Notes: generated by a model not told the origin, from the letters alone. DNA of 64,000 nucleotides from JAMLHH01 sp037189845 (GCA_037189845.1 JBBCIS010000004.1:124001-188000); one strand, 5' to 3'. Numbered from the stretch's first letter, positions 25,486 through 34,739 are shown. Made by a program: numbers and translations.

Positions 25486-26295
25486 ATGAAAAAACTTACA
25501 TTTTCAGGTCTGGCTATTGCCTTACTTACTTTGATCTCTTCCTGTTCAAAAGACAAAGAAAACGATAATGTTATTGGAGATTGCCTGATAGAATCCGTTA
25601 CAATAGATGATGCCAAATATGCAGTATCAATGAATGGAAACCAAATCACAAAATTAGAAGTTGCTACAGGTTCGAAAGAACTGATTACCTACAATTATAA
25701 CGCCAACAATCTCTTGGTCTCCCAGGTACATAAAACAGATGATTATGGATACTATTTTGACACTCTGATTTACAACAGTCAAAATAAGCTAATTAAATAT
25801 ATTTCATACCAAACCAATGCCGCAGGAACAACGAGAACTTTTGATAATCAATACGTACTTGAATATAATGCTGCAGGTCAAATCATTAAAGAGACCGATT
25901 CCACTTCTCATGAAAAGGATATTGATATTTATGAATACACCTATAAAGACAATAAAATAACATCTATATATTCATACACGTACAACCACACTACTAAAAA
26001 GCATACAGAGAGAGCTAAGTCAACAGTAGAGTACATAAACAATAAAAACAATCTGCTAAAGTACTATCAACTGCCATCCTTTGTATTCATTGGAAGTTTT
26101 TATGAAGTATTTAATACAGAATACCTCATTTCAAAAGTTACTGATAATGTATTAGAAGATGATAGCGAAACTGTATTACAAACAATAATAGGTGAGTATA
26201 AATACACTTTTGATCAGGGTAATGTTACTTCAATTACTGAAATTGAAGACGGCTCACCATCGAAAATCATAGATCTCACTTACAAATGTAATTAA
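25486..26295 (+). CDS. lipoprotein with YD-like beta repeats
   Basis: A 269-residue lipoprotein starting MKKLTFSGLAIALLTLISSC (lipobox SSC). The body has irregular repeats of strand-turn units such as YNYNANNLLVSQ, YNSQNKLIKY, YNAAGQIIKE and YTYKDNKITSI, resembling the YD/RHS-like lipoproteins (DUF4595-type) common in Bacteroidota. ATG 25486 is chosen over an upstream TTG because it starts the signal peptide. A strong terminator follows. Cell-surface or periplasmic; role unknown. Confidence 0.8.
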   Translation: MKKLTFSGLAIALLTLISSCSKDKENDNVIGDCLIESVTIDDAKYAVSMNGNQITKLEVATGSKELITYNYNANNLLVSQVHKTDDYGYYFDTLIYNSQNKLIKYISYQTNAAGTTRTFDNQYVLEYNAAGQIIKETDSTSHEKDIDIYEYTYKDNKITSIYSYTYNHTTKKHTERAKSTVEYINNKNNLLKYYQLPSFVFIGSFYEVFNTEYLISKVTDNVLEDDSETVLQTIIGEYKYTFDQGNVTSITEIEDGSPSKIIDLTYKCN

Positions 26296-26317
26296 CCATT
26301 AAGACTTAAATTTACAG

Positions 26318-26347
26318 GCGCAACCAATTAATTGGTTGCGCTTTTTT
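26318..26347 (+). terminator. rho-independent terminator
   Basis: The perfect palindrome GCGCAACCAATT / AATTGGTTGCGC followed by six T. It insulates the lipoprotein gene from the promoter just downstream. Confidence 0.88.
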
Positions 26348-26357
26348 AATCAAAAAA

Positions 26358-26408
26358 TATTTTCCCAAACGTTTGTTTGGTAAATATTTTTTTCTGAACT
26401 TAACTTTC
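26358..26408 (+). promoter_or_regulatory. promoter with operator 3 of the acyl-CoA regulon
   Basis: TATTTTCCCAAACGTTTG with core CAAACGTTTG at 26366-26375, TTTG at 26376-26379, a 21-base spacer and TAACTTTC (26401-26408), one base off TAnnTTTG. The start codon of the dehydrogenase follows 18 bases later. Confidence 0.78.
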
Positions 26409-26426
26409 AGATAACATTATACACTT

Positions 26427-27929
26427 ATGTCACTTACACAATACTACTTTACAGAAGACCACGAAATGTTTCGTAAGTCCATCAAAGATTTTTTAGAAAA
26501 AGAAGCTGTACCAAATATTGAAAGATGGGAAGCAGAGGGTAAAATCGACCGCGAATTCTGGAAAAAATTCGGAGAGATGGGTTATTTCGGGCTCAACTAT
26601 CCCGAACAATACGGAGGAAGCGGACTGGATTTCTTTTACAACGTAGTTATGCTGGAAGAGATTTCCAAAGTTTTCTCCGGAGGATTCACTATCACAGCCG
26701 CAGTACAGGTATGCATGTCCACTCCTTATGTATTTCATCACGGTTCGGAATTTCTCAAAGACAAATACCTCGTTCCCGCCATAGCCGGAGAGAAAATTGC
26801 TTGTATCGGTATCACCGAGCCGGGAGCAGGAAGTGATGCAGCCAATATTCAAACCAAGGCTATCAAAAACGGAGATCACTATATTGTCAACGGTTCTAAG
26901 ACATTTATTACCAATGCTGTTTATGGCCAATATGTTATCCTTGTCTGTAAAACCAACCCTGAAGCAGGAGCTGCAGGAGTGAGTTTGCTTGTAGTAGATC
27001 TGGATAGCGAAGGAATTACCCGCACCAAGCTCAAAAAATTAGGCTGGCATTCATCAGATACAGCAGAGATACACTTTGATGATGTGAAAGTTCCGGTTGA
27101 AAATCTTTTGGGTGAGGAAGGTAAAGGATTTTATTACCTTATGGGTGGTTTGCAGTTAGAGCGATTGGCAGGTTCGATTATGGGTTATGCATCCTGTGAA
27201 TCCATCCTTGGCTACTCTCTCAAATATATGAACGAACGCAAAGCATTCGGCCGTACTATCAATAAATTTCAGGTACTCAGGCATCGTGTAGCCCAGCTCG
27301 CTTCTGAAATAGAAGTGGCAAAATCTTTCGTACTTCAGACCTGTCGTATGCACTCAGACGGGCTTTACGCTGTGAAAGAGAGTTCCATGGCAAAATTAAT
27401 TTCCTCCGAGCTCGCAGACAAATGTATGTATCAATGTCTCCAGTTCTTTGGCGGCTACGGATATATGGAAGAATACAAAGTTGCCCGTGCATTCCGTGAC
27501 AGCCGTATAGGTACCATCGGGGGAGGCAGCTCAGAAATCATGCGGGAAATCATTGCCAAAATGGTCATCGATGACATTTCGTATGACAGAGCGACTTCTC
27601 AGCAAGAATCTTCCGGACCACAAACAGTGGAAGATATCTTTGCCACTCTGCCTGAACGTTTCCGTAAAGAAAAAGCTGCCAACACTGAATTGACCGTACA
27701 ATTCAGCTTCACGAATAAGCAGTATACTGTCAAAATTGACAAAGGTACTTTAGACATCTTAAACGGACTGGCAGGAGAAGCTCAATGTCTTGTAGAAACT
27801 GATGATGAAACTTATGTAGCAGTAGAAACCGGAAAAATTAATCCACAAGAAGCATTTATGACCGGAAAAATCCGTGTCAGCGACCTGATGAGCATGATGA
27901 CCTTCGGTGGGCTGTTCCGCAAACTGTAA
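26427..27929 (+). CDS. acyl-CoA dehydrogenase fused to an SCP2-like domain, copy 2
   Basis: A 500-residue paralogue of the gene at 23689, alike along its whole length. Dehydrogenase motifs are GITEPGAGSDAANI, TFITNAVYGQYVIL, ERKAFGRTINKFQVLRHRV, FFGGYGYMEEYKVAR and GTIGGGSSEIMREI. The C-terminal ~110 residues (TVEDIFATLPERFRKE, CLVETDDETYVAVETGKIN, MTGKIRVSDLMSMM) form the same SCP2-like domain. It is a single-gene unit with its own operator and terminator. The two copies may differ in acyl-chain preference, for example isovaleryl-CoA versus longer chains; that is inference. Confidence 0.86.
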   Translation: MSLTQYYFTEDHEMFRKSIKDFLEKEAVPNIERWEAEGKIDREFWKKFGEMGYFGLNYPEQYGGSGLDFFYNVVMLEEISKVFSGGFTITAAVQVCMSTPYVFHHGSEFLKDKYLVPAIAGEKIACIGITEPGAGSDAANIQTKAIKNGDHYIVNGSKTFITNAVYGQYVILVCKTNPEAGAAGVSLLVVDLDSEGITRTKLKKLGWHSSDTAEIHFDDVKVPVENLLGEEGKGFYYLMGGLQLERLAGSIMGYASCESILGYSLKYMNERKAFGRTINKFQVLRHRVAQLASEIEVAKSFVLQTCRMHSDGLYAVKESSMAKLISSELADKCMYQCLQFFGGYGYMEEYKVARAFRDSRIGTIGGGSSEIMREIIAKMVIDDISYDRATSQQESSGPQTVEDIFATLPERFRKEKAANTELTVQFSFTNKQYTVKIDKGTLDILNGLAGEAQCLVETDDETYVAVETGKINPQEAFMTGKIRVSDLMSMMTFGGLFRKL

Positions 27930-27951
27930 AATCATACATAATATATCTATG

Positions 27952-27986
27952 CCCGCATTTCCTTTGGAGAGCGGGTTTTGTTTTTT
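27952..27986 (+). terminator. rho-independent terminator
   Basis: CCCGC...GCGGG outer stem with inner TTTCC/GGAGA pairing, followed by TTTTGTTTTTT. Confidence 0.8.
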
Positions 27987-27989
27987 ATA

Positions 27990-28325
27990 AAATTCATCTT
28001 GTTTTTTAATCCGGATTATAAAGATCATTTCAACCTGTCTCCTTTCAATCATCTCTCTTTTCGAATGAATTTGAGAATCTCCATTTTTATCCTGTTATAA
28101 ATACCGTTTTATATATCTGAAACAAAACCAGCTTTATTCCACTTAGTTACTCTAAACATTTTTATCCATTACTTCTTATTCTACAATCTAATAAGTACAT
28201 AGTATTAAAATAGATTTGACATTTTTCACAGTAAAAGGAAAATAGAAATGTTAAAAAAGAATGAATAGGAAAAATAAACTTTACAAACCGGAAAAAAAGC
28301 AGTAAATTAGAGAAAGGATAGAAAG
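27990..28325. other. AT-rich spacer
   Basis: No gene seen on either strand. It should contain the promoter of the RES-Xre pair. A GAAAGG stretch lies just before the start at 28326. No repeat was recognised. Confidence 0.4.
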
Positions 28326-28751
28326 ATGAAAACGTATAACATTCCAGATGATGATACCAAGCTACCTATGCTCAATGAGCCGGTTAGTGTATACATCTCT
28401 GTATCCAGCACATTGCATGACAAAATTCTCATCAAACGAGTAGAAGATACGATACACATCAATGATGATATTATTGCAGACTGGCTCAATATCACACCAC
28501 GCACTTACCGCAATTACAAAACCAAAGACACCACTTTCAAGCCCAATATGAGAGAGCACCTCATCATGTTATTATCATTATATGAGCATGGAGAAGAGGT
28601 ATTTTCCAATGCATCTGCTTTCGAAAAATGGCTCAATACCCCCAATATATTTTTAGACAATACTGCTCCCAAAAATTTCATGAATACCATCAACGGTATC
28701 AAGATGGTAGATGACAGATTGACCGCACTGGAATACGGCGAAAATGTCTAA
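28326..28751 (+). CDS. Xre/MbcA/ParS-type antitoxin of a RES-Xre pair
   Basis: A 141-residue protein. An HTH-like part (ADWLNITPRTYRNYKTKD) is followed by HLIMLLSLYEHGEEVFSNAS and FEKWLNTPNIFLDNTAP, the conserved MbcA/ParS/Xre toxin-binding C-terminus. It ends two bases before the RES gene. It should neutralise the RES toxin and repress the operon. Confidence 0.85.
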   Translation: MKTYNIPDDDTKLPMLNEPVSVYISVSSTLHDKILIKRVEDTIHINDDIIADWLNITPRTYRNYKTKDTTFKPNMREHLIMLLSLYEHGEEVFSNASAFEKWLNTPNIFLDNTAPKNFMNTINGIKMVDDRLTALEYGENV

Positions 28752-28753
28752 AG

Positions 28754-29206
28754 ATGCTAATATTCAATATTCGTAAAGAAAAATTTTCAGATGCACTGAT
28801 TGCGTCCGGCATTGCCAATCGCTGGAATAAACAGGATGAATTTGTCATTTATACCAGCGGCAGCAGGGCTCTGTCAACTTTAGAGCTGGTAGTACACAGA
28901 GCATCTATTCAGGCTGATTCATCTTATAAAGTATTAGTTATCAATGTAGATATAAATGAAGCTGATATTTCTACTATCAATGAAGCTGATTTACCTGAAA
29001 ACTGGAAATCCATTCAATCATATCCTGTACTTCAAAATATTGGTTCTCAATGGTACCAATCTTATTCTACGTTGATATTGAAAGTCCCATCAGCTATTAT
29101 TTCTCAGGAGTATAACTATATTCTGCATACAAGACATACCGAATTCAAAAAAAGAGTAGAAATTATATCGAGGGAAGATTTCACATGGGCTAACAGATTG
29201 CTGTGA
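28754..29206 (+). CDS. RES-domain toxin (NAD+ phosphorylase/hydrolase type)
   Basis: A 150-residue RES protein with NRWNKQDEFVIYTSGSRALS, STLELVVH and DWYQSYST-like sequence (SQWYQSYSTLILKVPS), then YILHTRHTEFKKR. RES toxins deplete NAD+ and are fold relatives of ADP-ribosyltransferases. The pair is arranged antitoxin first with 2 bases between the genes. The Arg, Tyr and Ser of the family are present, so the toxin looks intact. Confidence 0.88.
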   Translation: MLIFNIRKEKFSDALIASGIANRWNKQDEFVIYTSGSRALSTLELVVHRASIQADSSYKVLVINVDINEADISTINEADLPENWKSIQSYPVLQNIGSQWYQSYSTLILKVPSAIISQEYNYILHTRHTEFKKRVEIISREDFTWANRLL

Positions 29207-29404
29207 TCATTTTGGTACGTCTATAGATTTATTGCAGCAAATGTTCTTACAACAATCAAAGTGCTATATATAACACACAGAAAATAAGATGAAATTACTC
29301 TCCTGGTCTTCTTGCAGGTCATTATAGATTATTGGCTCAATAAGCGTTTATTTTACACCTTCGTTTTTATTACCTTTAATCACGTTTTATAGCGAGATAC
29401 AGAC

Positions 29405-32400
29405 ATGAGTGAGCGAAAATTGCTGATTGGGAAATTAATTCAAAAATTAAAAAGCGGAGATTTAAGGTCGATACATCTGGATGCATTGCCGGGCAGATAT
29501 GCCAGATTGGATGTTACAGAATTAGATATCATAGATCCGGAAATGTCACAGGATTTTCTGAAAAAAATTTCAGGCGGACAGAACTTTATTTTTTCGGTTA
29601 AAATAGATGCTTCAAAATATTCCCTGCGTCAGATTGAAGAAAGGAAATCCATTCAGCGGATTATCAAAAAACTCAACACACTCTATTATCAGGAACAGGA
29701 TGAATTTGCAGAATATGGTACTTTGTCTTTTGGATGGGGATTTCCGCTATTGCTCATCAAAGACCCCGGAAATCCTGCTAAAACGCTGAAAGCTCCTCTG
29801 CTGATCTGGAAACTGGATATCGACAAAAATACTTCCAACAGCAACTCATGGACGATTCGACGCACAGATGACCATGATGTATATTTCAACGAGGTGCTGC
29901 AAACACATTTTGAACAGTATTTAGGAGAAAAATGGGAAGATCCGTTTTCCATTCTTCAAACCGATTCTATCAATCTGGAAGCTATTCAGAAGATATGTGA
30001 TTTCGTATCAGAAAAACTCAATATTGATAAGGTCACTATCAATCATCAACTCACTGCCTGTGGCAGCAAAGATCAAGTAGAAGCTGCTGCTGAAAAACAA
30101 GCTCAAATCATTCCTGCCGGAGTATTGGGAATGTACAAATCCCAGAAGCAACCTATTATTCAGGATTTGTTGCAGTTGACTCAGATTTCTGCTGATGATA
30201 CTGAAAACAATTTTCCTCCCAGAAATAACAGCTTCCTTACTCCTATTACTTTAGATCCTTCTCAGGAAACCGTACTTCATGTAATTGACCGTCACGGCAA
30301 AGTGATCATTCAGGGACCTCCCGGAACAGGCAAAAGCCAGTCTCTCACAGCGGTCATTACCAATGCATTGCTGGAAGAGAAAAAAGTGCTGGTGGTATGC
30401 GAAAAACGTACTGCTCTCGAAGTGCTGAAAAACAACCTGATCCCTTTCGGGCTGGATGGATTCATCGCTTTAGTGGAAGATGTCTATAAGGACAGAAACG
30501 TTATCGTACAGAAAATCAGGCAATTATTAGATGACAGAAGTGAATATAGCAGTTCTTTCAAACATCATCAATACGAAGATCTTAAAAGCAAGTACCTGAA
30601 GCTGCGTCAAATCAGCAATACCAGAATAGAAGCTCTATACAAACCTATTTTTGGCGATGACAGCTGGCTGGAAATGGCGAACAGACATCATGAACTGATT
30701 AAAAATAGTATTTCTTTTGACTTTGAGCCACTGTTGGCTTTACAGGAAAGCAGCGAGTATTATACACAATACAGACAATGGAAAGATGAAATTGTACGGG
30801 ATGCCGAGCTGTTGAATGCTATCCGGCCGTTATTTGAGACTATTTATCTCTTACCGAAAGAGTGGTGGCAACAACGTACAGAAAACGATGTCAATACGTT
30901 CCATCAGCTCCACGAAAAGAGTGTACAACTAGACCAGCATCTGAAAGAGTCGCTGACACAGCTGGGTGAAGAATTTTACAAGCTGAATACAGGTGCTAAA
31001 ATCAAAACCGGTATACTTCAGATTTTTTCCGGAAAACAAAAAAATATTGCTCAGGCCAGAAAAACCGCAACAGATCTTTACAGACAGATTGTACAGCTCT
31101 CACAGCAACTTGGCTGGACAGTAACAGCACTTCCTGCTATAGAATCAATAGATGACCTTACACATATTCAATCTGGTGTTGCAGCTTCAATCGCTTACTC
31201 CACTCCTGTTAATCATATTATTGATCAGCTTTCACAAGTTCACAGGTGGCTGAATTATACAAATACCATCAGTGATCAGAAAAGAAAACTATGGGAAAAG
31301 CTATCTCTTTTGCAGGCGGAGGATAGATGGATTTATATGGAAGAATGGTATCTGAGAAATTTCCTGGAATATTATGCTCAGAAAAATCACCTGACAGTAG
31401 AGGGAAATGCTCTTCTGGCAGAATTAAAGCAAACAGATACTGACACAAAAGAACTTTTAGGCAAAAAAATATCTGATATCTGGTCATCAAAGATATATAC
31501 CCTGATCAGCCAGTCTGATATGACAACGAAGAGGATGTTGTATAATCTGAGAAAAAACAAGCAGTATGCTTCCAGAAACAGCTTAAGAGCTATCCTGCAG
31601 AATGACTTTGATTTTTTCACAACGATTTTTCCGGTTACGATGGTGAATCCTGTGGTTGCCAGCTCCATTTTACCATTGCAAAAAAATCTTTATGACATCG
31701 TCATTCTGGATGAAGCCAGCCAGCTAAGAGTGGAGGATACTTATCCGGTACTTTATCGTGCCGCCTCGCATGTGATTTCCGGAGATGAGCACCAGATGCC
31801 GCCCAGCTCGTATTTTTCTTCAGATGTAGCTTTGTCTGAGGACACGGAGGATATGGAGGAAGAAAAAGATATTTTTCTGGCGCAAAGCAATTCTCTTCTG
31901 GAATATGCAGCAGATGCCGGATATCATCCTACATACCTGGATTTTCATTATCGCTCTCAACACCCGGATCTGATCGCATTTTCCAATGCCGGAATCTATC
32001 AGTCCAGATTGGTTCCTATGCCGCCCAAACAACATTATCAGAGCATGCATTTTTTCCAGACAGATGGTGTGTATCAAAATAATACCAACCAGGGAGAAGC
32101 TGTAGCTGTAGTTAATTACTTATATCAGCTTGCCGAACAGCATGCAGACAATATGCCGGGAATCGGAATCGGCACTCTGAATATTCAGCAACGGGATCTG
32201 ATTCAGGATCTGATATGGGAATATGCATATCAAGATATGCATAAAGCAAAACTGCTGGATGCGCTGAATAAGGCCGGACTTTTTATTAAAAATCTGGAGA
32301 ATATTCAGGGGGATGAAAGAGATATCATTATCATTGGCACGACTTTCGGAAAGGATGAAAAAGGAAATTTCAGACAAAATTTCGGGCCTATCAACAGGCA

Positions 32401-32968
32401 GCAAGGTTACCAGTTACTCAATGTATTGATTACCAGAGCGAAGAAATCTATTCATATTTTCACTTCCATTCCAGAAAACTATTATAAAAATTACGAAGAA
32501 GAAATCTCTAAAAACGGCAATACAGGAAAAGCTTTGCTTTATGCATACATCTCTTTTGTCAGAGCTACAGCAGAAGGTAATACTTCCCTGAAAAATTCAA
32601 TCCTGGAACTTCTGAAAAACAATAAAGAAAACGCACAGAGCAAATCCGTAAAAATTGAATTGCCTGCTTTTGTTTTAAACACGATACACAGCAATTTAAG
32701 CATTCCTGTTCAAACCCAACTGAAAGTCGGAGGCTTTTCCCTGGAAGCATTGATACAAAAAGATTTAAGTAAACCTGTCTATTTGCAATCAGAACAGGCA
32801 TCAGTACATCAGCAGGTTCATTATAAGTACATGATGTACAAAGATGTGATTCTCAAAAACTATTCTCTGGTAAACTACAAAATATGGCCATACCAATGGT
32901 GGAAAAATCCTGATGTCGAATTTCATAAGCTCACAGCAATATTAGATCGACTGAAAACTACGGGATGA
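29405..32968 (+). CDS. large SF1 DNA/RNA helicase with degenerate Vsr-like C-terminus
   Basis: A 1187-residue protein. Walker A GPPGTGKS is at residues 304-311, followed by VLVVCEKRTALEVL. A long insertion with helical content (about 400-750) precedes Walker B VILDEASQLR, GDEHQMPPS, LDFHYRSQHPDLI, the GDERDIIIIGTTFG motif and LNVLITRAKKSIHIF. This is the DNA2/NAM7 (AAA_11/AAA_12) helicase layout. The last ~110 residues show VGGFSLEALI, then LKNYSLVNYKIWPYQWWKNP, the position and pattern of the Vsr-like nuclease often fused to such helicases, but the acidic catalytic residues seem lost. Likely a defence or repair gene. Neighbour: RES-Xre pair. Confidence 0.82.
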   Translation: MSERKLLIGKLIQKLKSGDLRSIHLDALPGRYARLDVTELDIIDPEMSQDFLKKISGGQNFIFSVKIDASKYSLRQIEERKSIQRIIKKLNTLYYQEQDEFAEYGTLSFGWGFPLLLIKDPGNPAKTLKAPLLIWKLDIDKNTSNSNSWTIRRTDDHDVYFNEVLQTHFEQYLGEKWEDPFSILQTDSINLEAIQKICDFVSEKLNIDKVTINHQLTACGSKDQVEAAAEKQAQIIPAGVLGMYKSQKQPIIQDLLQLTQISADDTENNFPPRNNSFLTPITLDPSQETVLHVIDRHGKVIIQGPPGTGKSQSLTAVITNALLEEKKVLVVCEKRTALEVLKNNLIPFGLDGFIALVEDVYKDRNVIVQKIRQLLDDRSEYSSSFKHHQYEDLKSKYLKLRQISNTRIEALYKPIFGDDSWLEMANRHHELIKNSISFDFEPLLALQESSEYYTQYRQWKDEIVRDAELLNAIRPLFETIYLLPKEWWQQRTENDVNTFHQLHEKSVQLDQHLKESLTQLGEEFYKLNTGAKIKTGILQIFSGKQKNIAQARKTATDLYRQIVQLSQQLGWTVTALPAIESIDDLTHIQSGVAASIAYSTPVNHIIDQLSQVHRWLNYTNTISDQKRKLWEKLSLLQAEDRWIYMEEWYLRNFLEYYAQKNHLTVEGNALLAELKQTDTDTKELLGKKISDIWSSKIYTLISQSDMTTKRMLYNLRKNKQYASRNSLRAILQNDFDFFTTIFPVTMVNPVVASSILPLQKNLYDIVILDEASQLRVEDTYPVLYRAASHVISGDEHQMPPSSYFSSDVALSEDTEDMEEEKDIFLAQSNSLLEYAADAGYHPTYLDFHYRSQHPDLIAFSNAGIYQSRLVPMPPKQHYQSMHFFQTDGVYQNNTNQGEAVAVVNYLYQLAEQHADNMPGIGIGTLNIQQRDLIQDLIWEYAYQDMHKAKLLDALNKAGLFIKNLENIQGDERDIIIIGTTFGKDEKGNFRQNFGPINRQQGYQLLNVLITRAKKSIHIFTSIPENYYKNYEEEISKNGNTGKALLYAYISFVRATAEGNTSLKNSILELLKNNKENAQSKSVKIELPAFVLNTIHSNLSIPVQTQLKVGGFSLEALIQKDLSKPVYLQSEQASVHQQVHYKYMMYKDVILKNYSLVNYKIWPYQWWKNPDVEFHKLTAILDRLKTTG

Positions 32969-33102
32969 TTTGTTTTTTTGATAATTGATTTATACACACC
33001 ATAATTGACTTGTAATATATCCGTGATTTCAAAGGTTCCTTGCTATATCTTACCGATACAATCCAGTATAGTCCGCTATCAAGATTCTATTGTGTAAAAC
33101 AA

Positions 33103-33138
33103 ACAAGACAGATAATGCTCACCTGTCTTGTCTTCTTT
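33103..33138. terminator. bidirectional terminator
   Basis: ACAAGACAG (33103-33111) pairs with CTGTCTTGT (33123-33131). T-rich tails follow on both strands (TCTTCTTT on plus; TTTGTTTT on minus). It can serve the helicase gene and the convergent TauE/SafE gene. Confidence 0.8.
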
Positions 33139-33167
33139 CCACATAAATTTTCATCTAAATAATCATA

Positions 33168-33878
33168 TTAAGGCACCTCACAGCACTTCTCCACGCAGTT
33201 GGTATCATTATTAAATGCAGGACTGATATAGGGAATTCCCAGATTCATGCCGCGCAGTATCATAACGACTGCCATGGCTACAATCCATACCGGTACTATT
33301 TTCTTAAAAAGATTTTTGGTGGATGCTTTTACCCATTTGCCGGATATCATCAGCAGACTCATTAAGGGTAATGTACCCAATCCGAAGAAGAACATGAGCA
33401 GTGAGCCTTTCCAGACGGCTCCGGTTGCAAAAGCGGATATCAATGCCATATAAACTAATCCACAAGGCAAAGCACCATTGAGCATACCGATAGTAAAAAA
33501 AGTAGTATAGGATTTTTCTTTTTTCAGCTGCTGTCCGAGGAGGGAAGATATTTTTGCGCCCCACTTGCCGGAGGTCAACCATCCCGGTCTGAAATAGTAC
33601 ACTAATGCGGTCAATAATATAAGGACTCCTCCTGTAATAGATAATATCTGTTGTAGTCCGAATATCTGAAAGCTGCTGCCCAACAAGCCCAAAACTGCTC
33701 CCATCAATGCATAGGTTGTTGACCTACCGATATTGTACAAAAGGATATTGGTGTATTTCTGTACGACCGGCATCTGATACACAGGAAGTGACAGAGCGAT
33801 AGGTCCGCACATGCCGAGACAGTGCAGGCTGCCTAATAACCCGATGGATAGTCCTGTGATGATGGGAAATGATGACAC
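33168..33878 (-). CDS. TauE/SafE-family membrane protein at the end of the cco locus
   Basis: A 236-residue polytopic protein. The N-terminus SIGLLGSLHCLGMCGPIALS carries the paired Cys (HCLGMC) typical of the UreH/TauE-SafE-like proteins that sit next to ccoG/ccoH in Bacteroidota. Six hydrophobic segments follow. Cytosolic end has NCVEKCCEVP. Its role is thought to be metal (copper) handling or cbb3 oxidase assembly, not sulfite export. A truncated copy lies at 8127-8640. Confidence 0.82.
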   Translation of the reverse strand: MSSFPIITGLSIGLLGSLHCLGMCGPIALSLPVYQMPVVQKYTNILLYNIGRSTTYALMGAVLGLLGSSFQIFGLQQILSITGGVLILLTALVYYFRPGWLTSGKWGAKISSLLGQQLKKEKSYTTFFTIGMLNGALPCGLVYMALISAFATGAVWKGSLLMFFFGLGTLPLMSLLMISGKWVKASTKNLFKKIVPVWIVAMAVVMILRGMNLGIPYISPAFNNDTNCVEKCCEVP

Positions 33879-33884
33879 TGTTTC

Positions 33885-34301
33885 TTGTTTAAAGTTTAAG
33901 GTTTAAAGTTTTAGACCACGGTCAACTGACGACAGATTACTGTTCTATCCTCAAGCCAAGTTTATTTTTATTTCTCTGTCCTGTTTCTTTAAAAGAAAAG
34001 GACCAAAAGAATCGCGCCGGGTTTTTCGGCGACCCACATTGTCCTCAACGGTTAAAACATCTAAACTCCTTCCTTTGGTCGTCAGACAGTAGATGTTTTT
34101 ACACCGTTTTCGTCCTGTGGGTTCCCTGCCTGCAAAACCAATGGCGCAGAAAAGCACAGAGTGTTTAGTTCATTTATTATGGTTTTAAAATCATGGTTTA
34201 CAATAGTTGCGTCAGCACATTCGTCCCTCGTAAATCGAACTTCATACTTTTTATTTTGCGTTAGCCCTCTCGATACCTGATACTCAATACCCAATACCAT
34301 T
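33885..34301. repeat. spacer built of dispersed repeats
   Basis: A 420-base spacer without a gene. It holds the GTTTAAAGTTTAAGGTTTAA words (33890-33910) and GACCACGGTCAACTGACGAC (33915-33934). A ~200-base block (33945-34165) contains TTCTTTAAAAGAAAAGGACC and AATCGCGCCGGGTTTTTCGG, a pattern I associate with long intergenic repeats of Bacteroidota. A CGTAAATCGAACTTC unit follows near 34229, as at 16719. Short open frames in it look like chance. Confidence 0.5.
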
Positions 34302-34739
34302 TTACAATACATAAAAATTGTCGTCGCTATAGTATAGCTGGTCTCCATTATTCCATTTGACTCTGACTTTGTACATGCCTTTGGTTAAAGATGTTTTGTC
34401 AATATTGTATTTGCCGGCAAAGTCGGGTTTCAGTTCGTAAGAGATATCTAACTTTTGGTTATCCGGCTTTAAAAATGCTACTGATGCTTCTGATATATTG
34501 CCAAAGCTGGAATCCGGAAGCTGTACGGTCACCTGACTGTCGTTTTGTACGATGAGCGGCTGTGTCTGTATTTTTTGCAGTGCTTTCTGTCCGTCTATCA
34601 GCGACTGAAAATGCTTTTCTCTTACATAATAGTTTTCATCAAGCATTTCGTTAGTCTGCCGCATAGAGATGTACACCATGCCCAGCATCCCGACTACGAA
34701 TACAATAATGACTGTTAAAATTTTATATCCCCAGTTCAT
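34302..34739 (-). CDS. ccoH: FixH/CcoH family protein
   Basis: A 145-residue protein with one N-terminal membrane anchor (YKILTVIIVFVVGMLGMVYI) followed by a periplasmic beta domain ending YKVRVKWNNGDQLYYSDDNF. This is the FixH/CcoH layout, a cbb3 oxidase assembly factor. It lies 3 bases after ccoG on the minus strand. Confidence 0.88.
   Translation of the reverse strand: MNWGYKILTVIIVFVVGMLGMVYISMRQTNEMLDENYYVREKHFQSLIDGQKALQKIQTQPLIVQNDSQVTVQLPDSSFGNISEASVAFLKPDNQKLDISYELKPDFAGKYNIDKTSLTKGMYKVRVKWNNGDQLYYSDDNFYVL

Noticed and set aside
26493..26930. 145-codon minus-strand open frame in the second dehydrogenase
   Set aside because: Antisense shadow of a conserved dehydrogenase domain.
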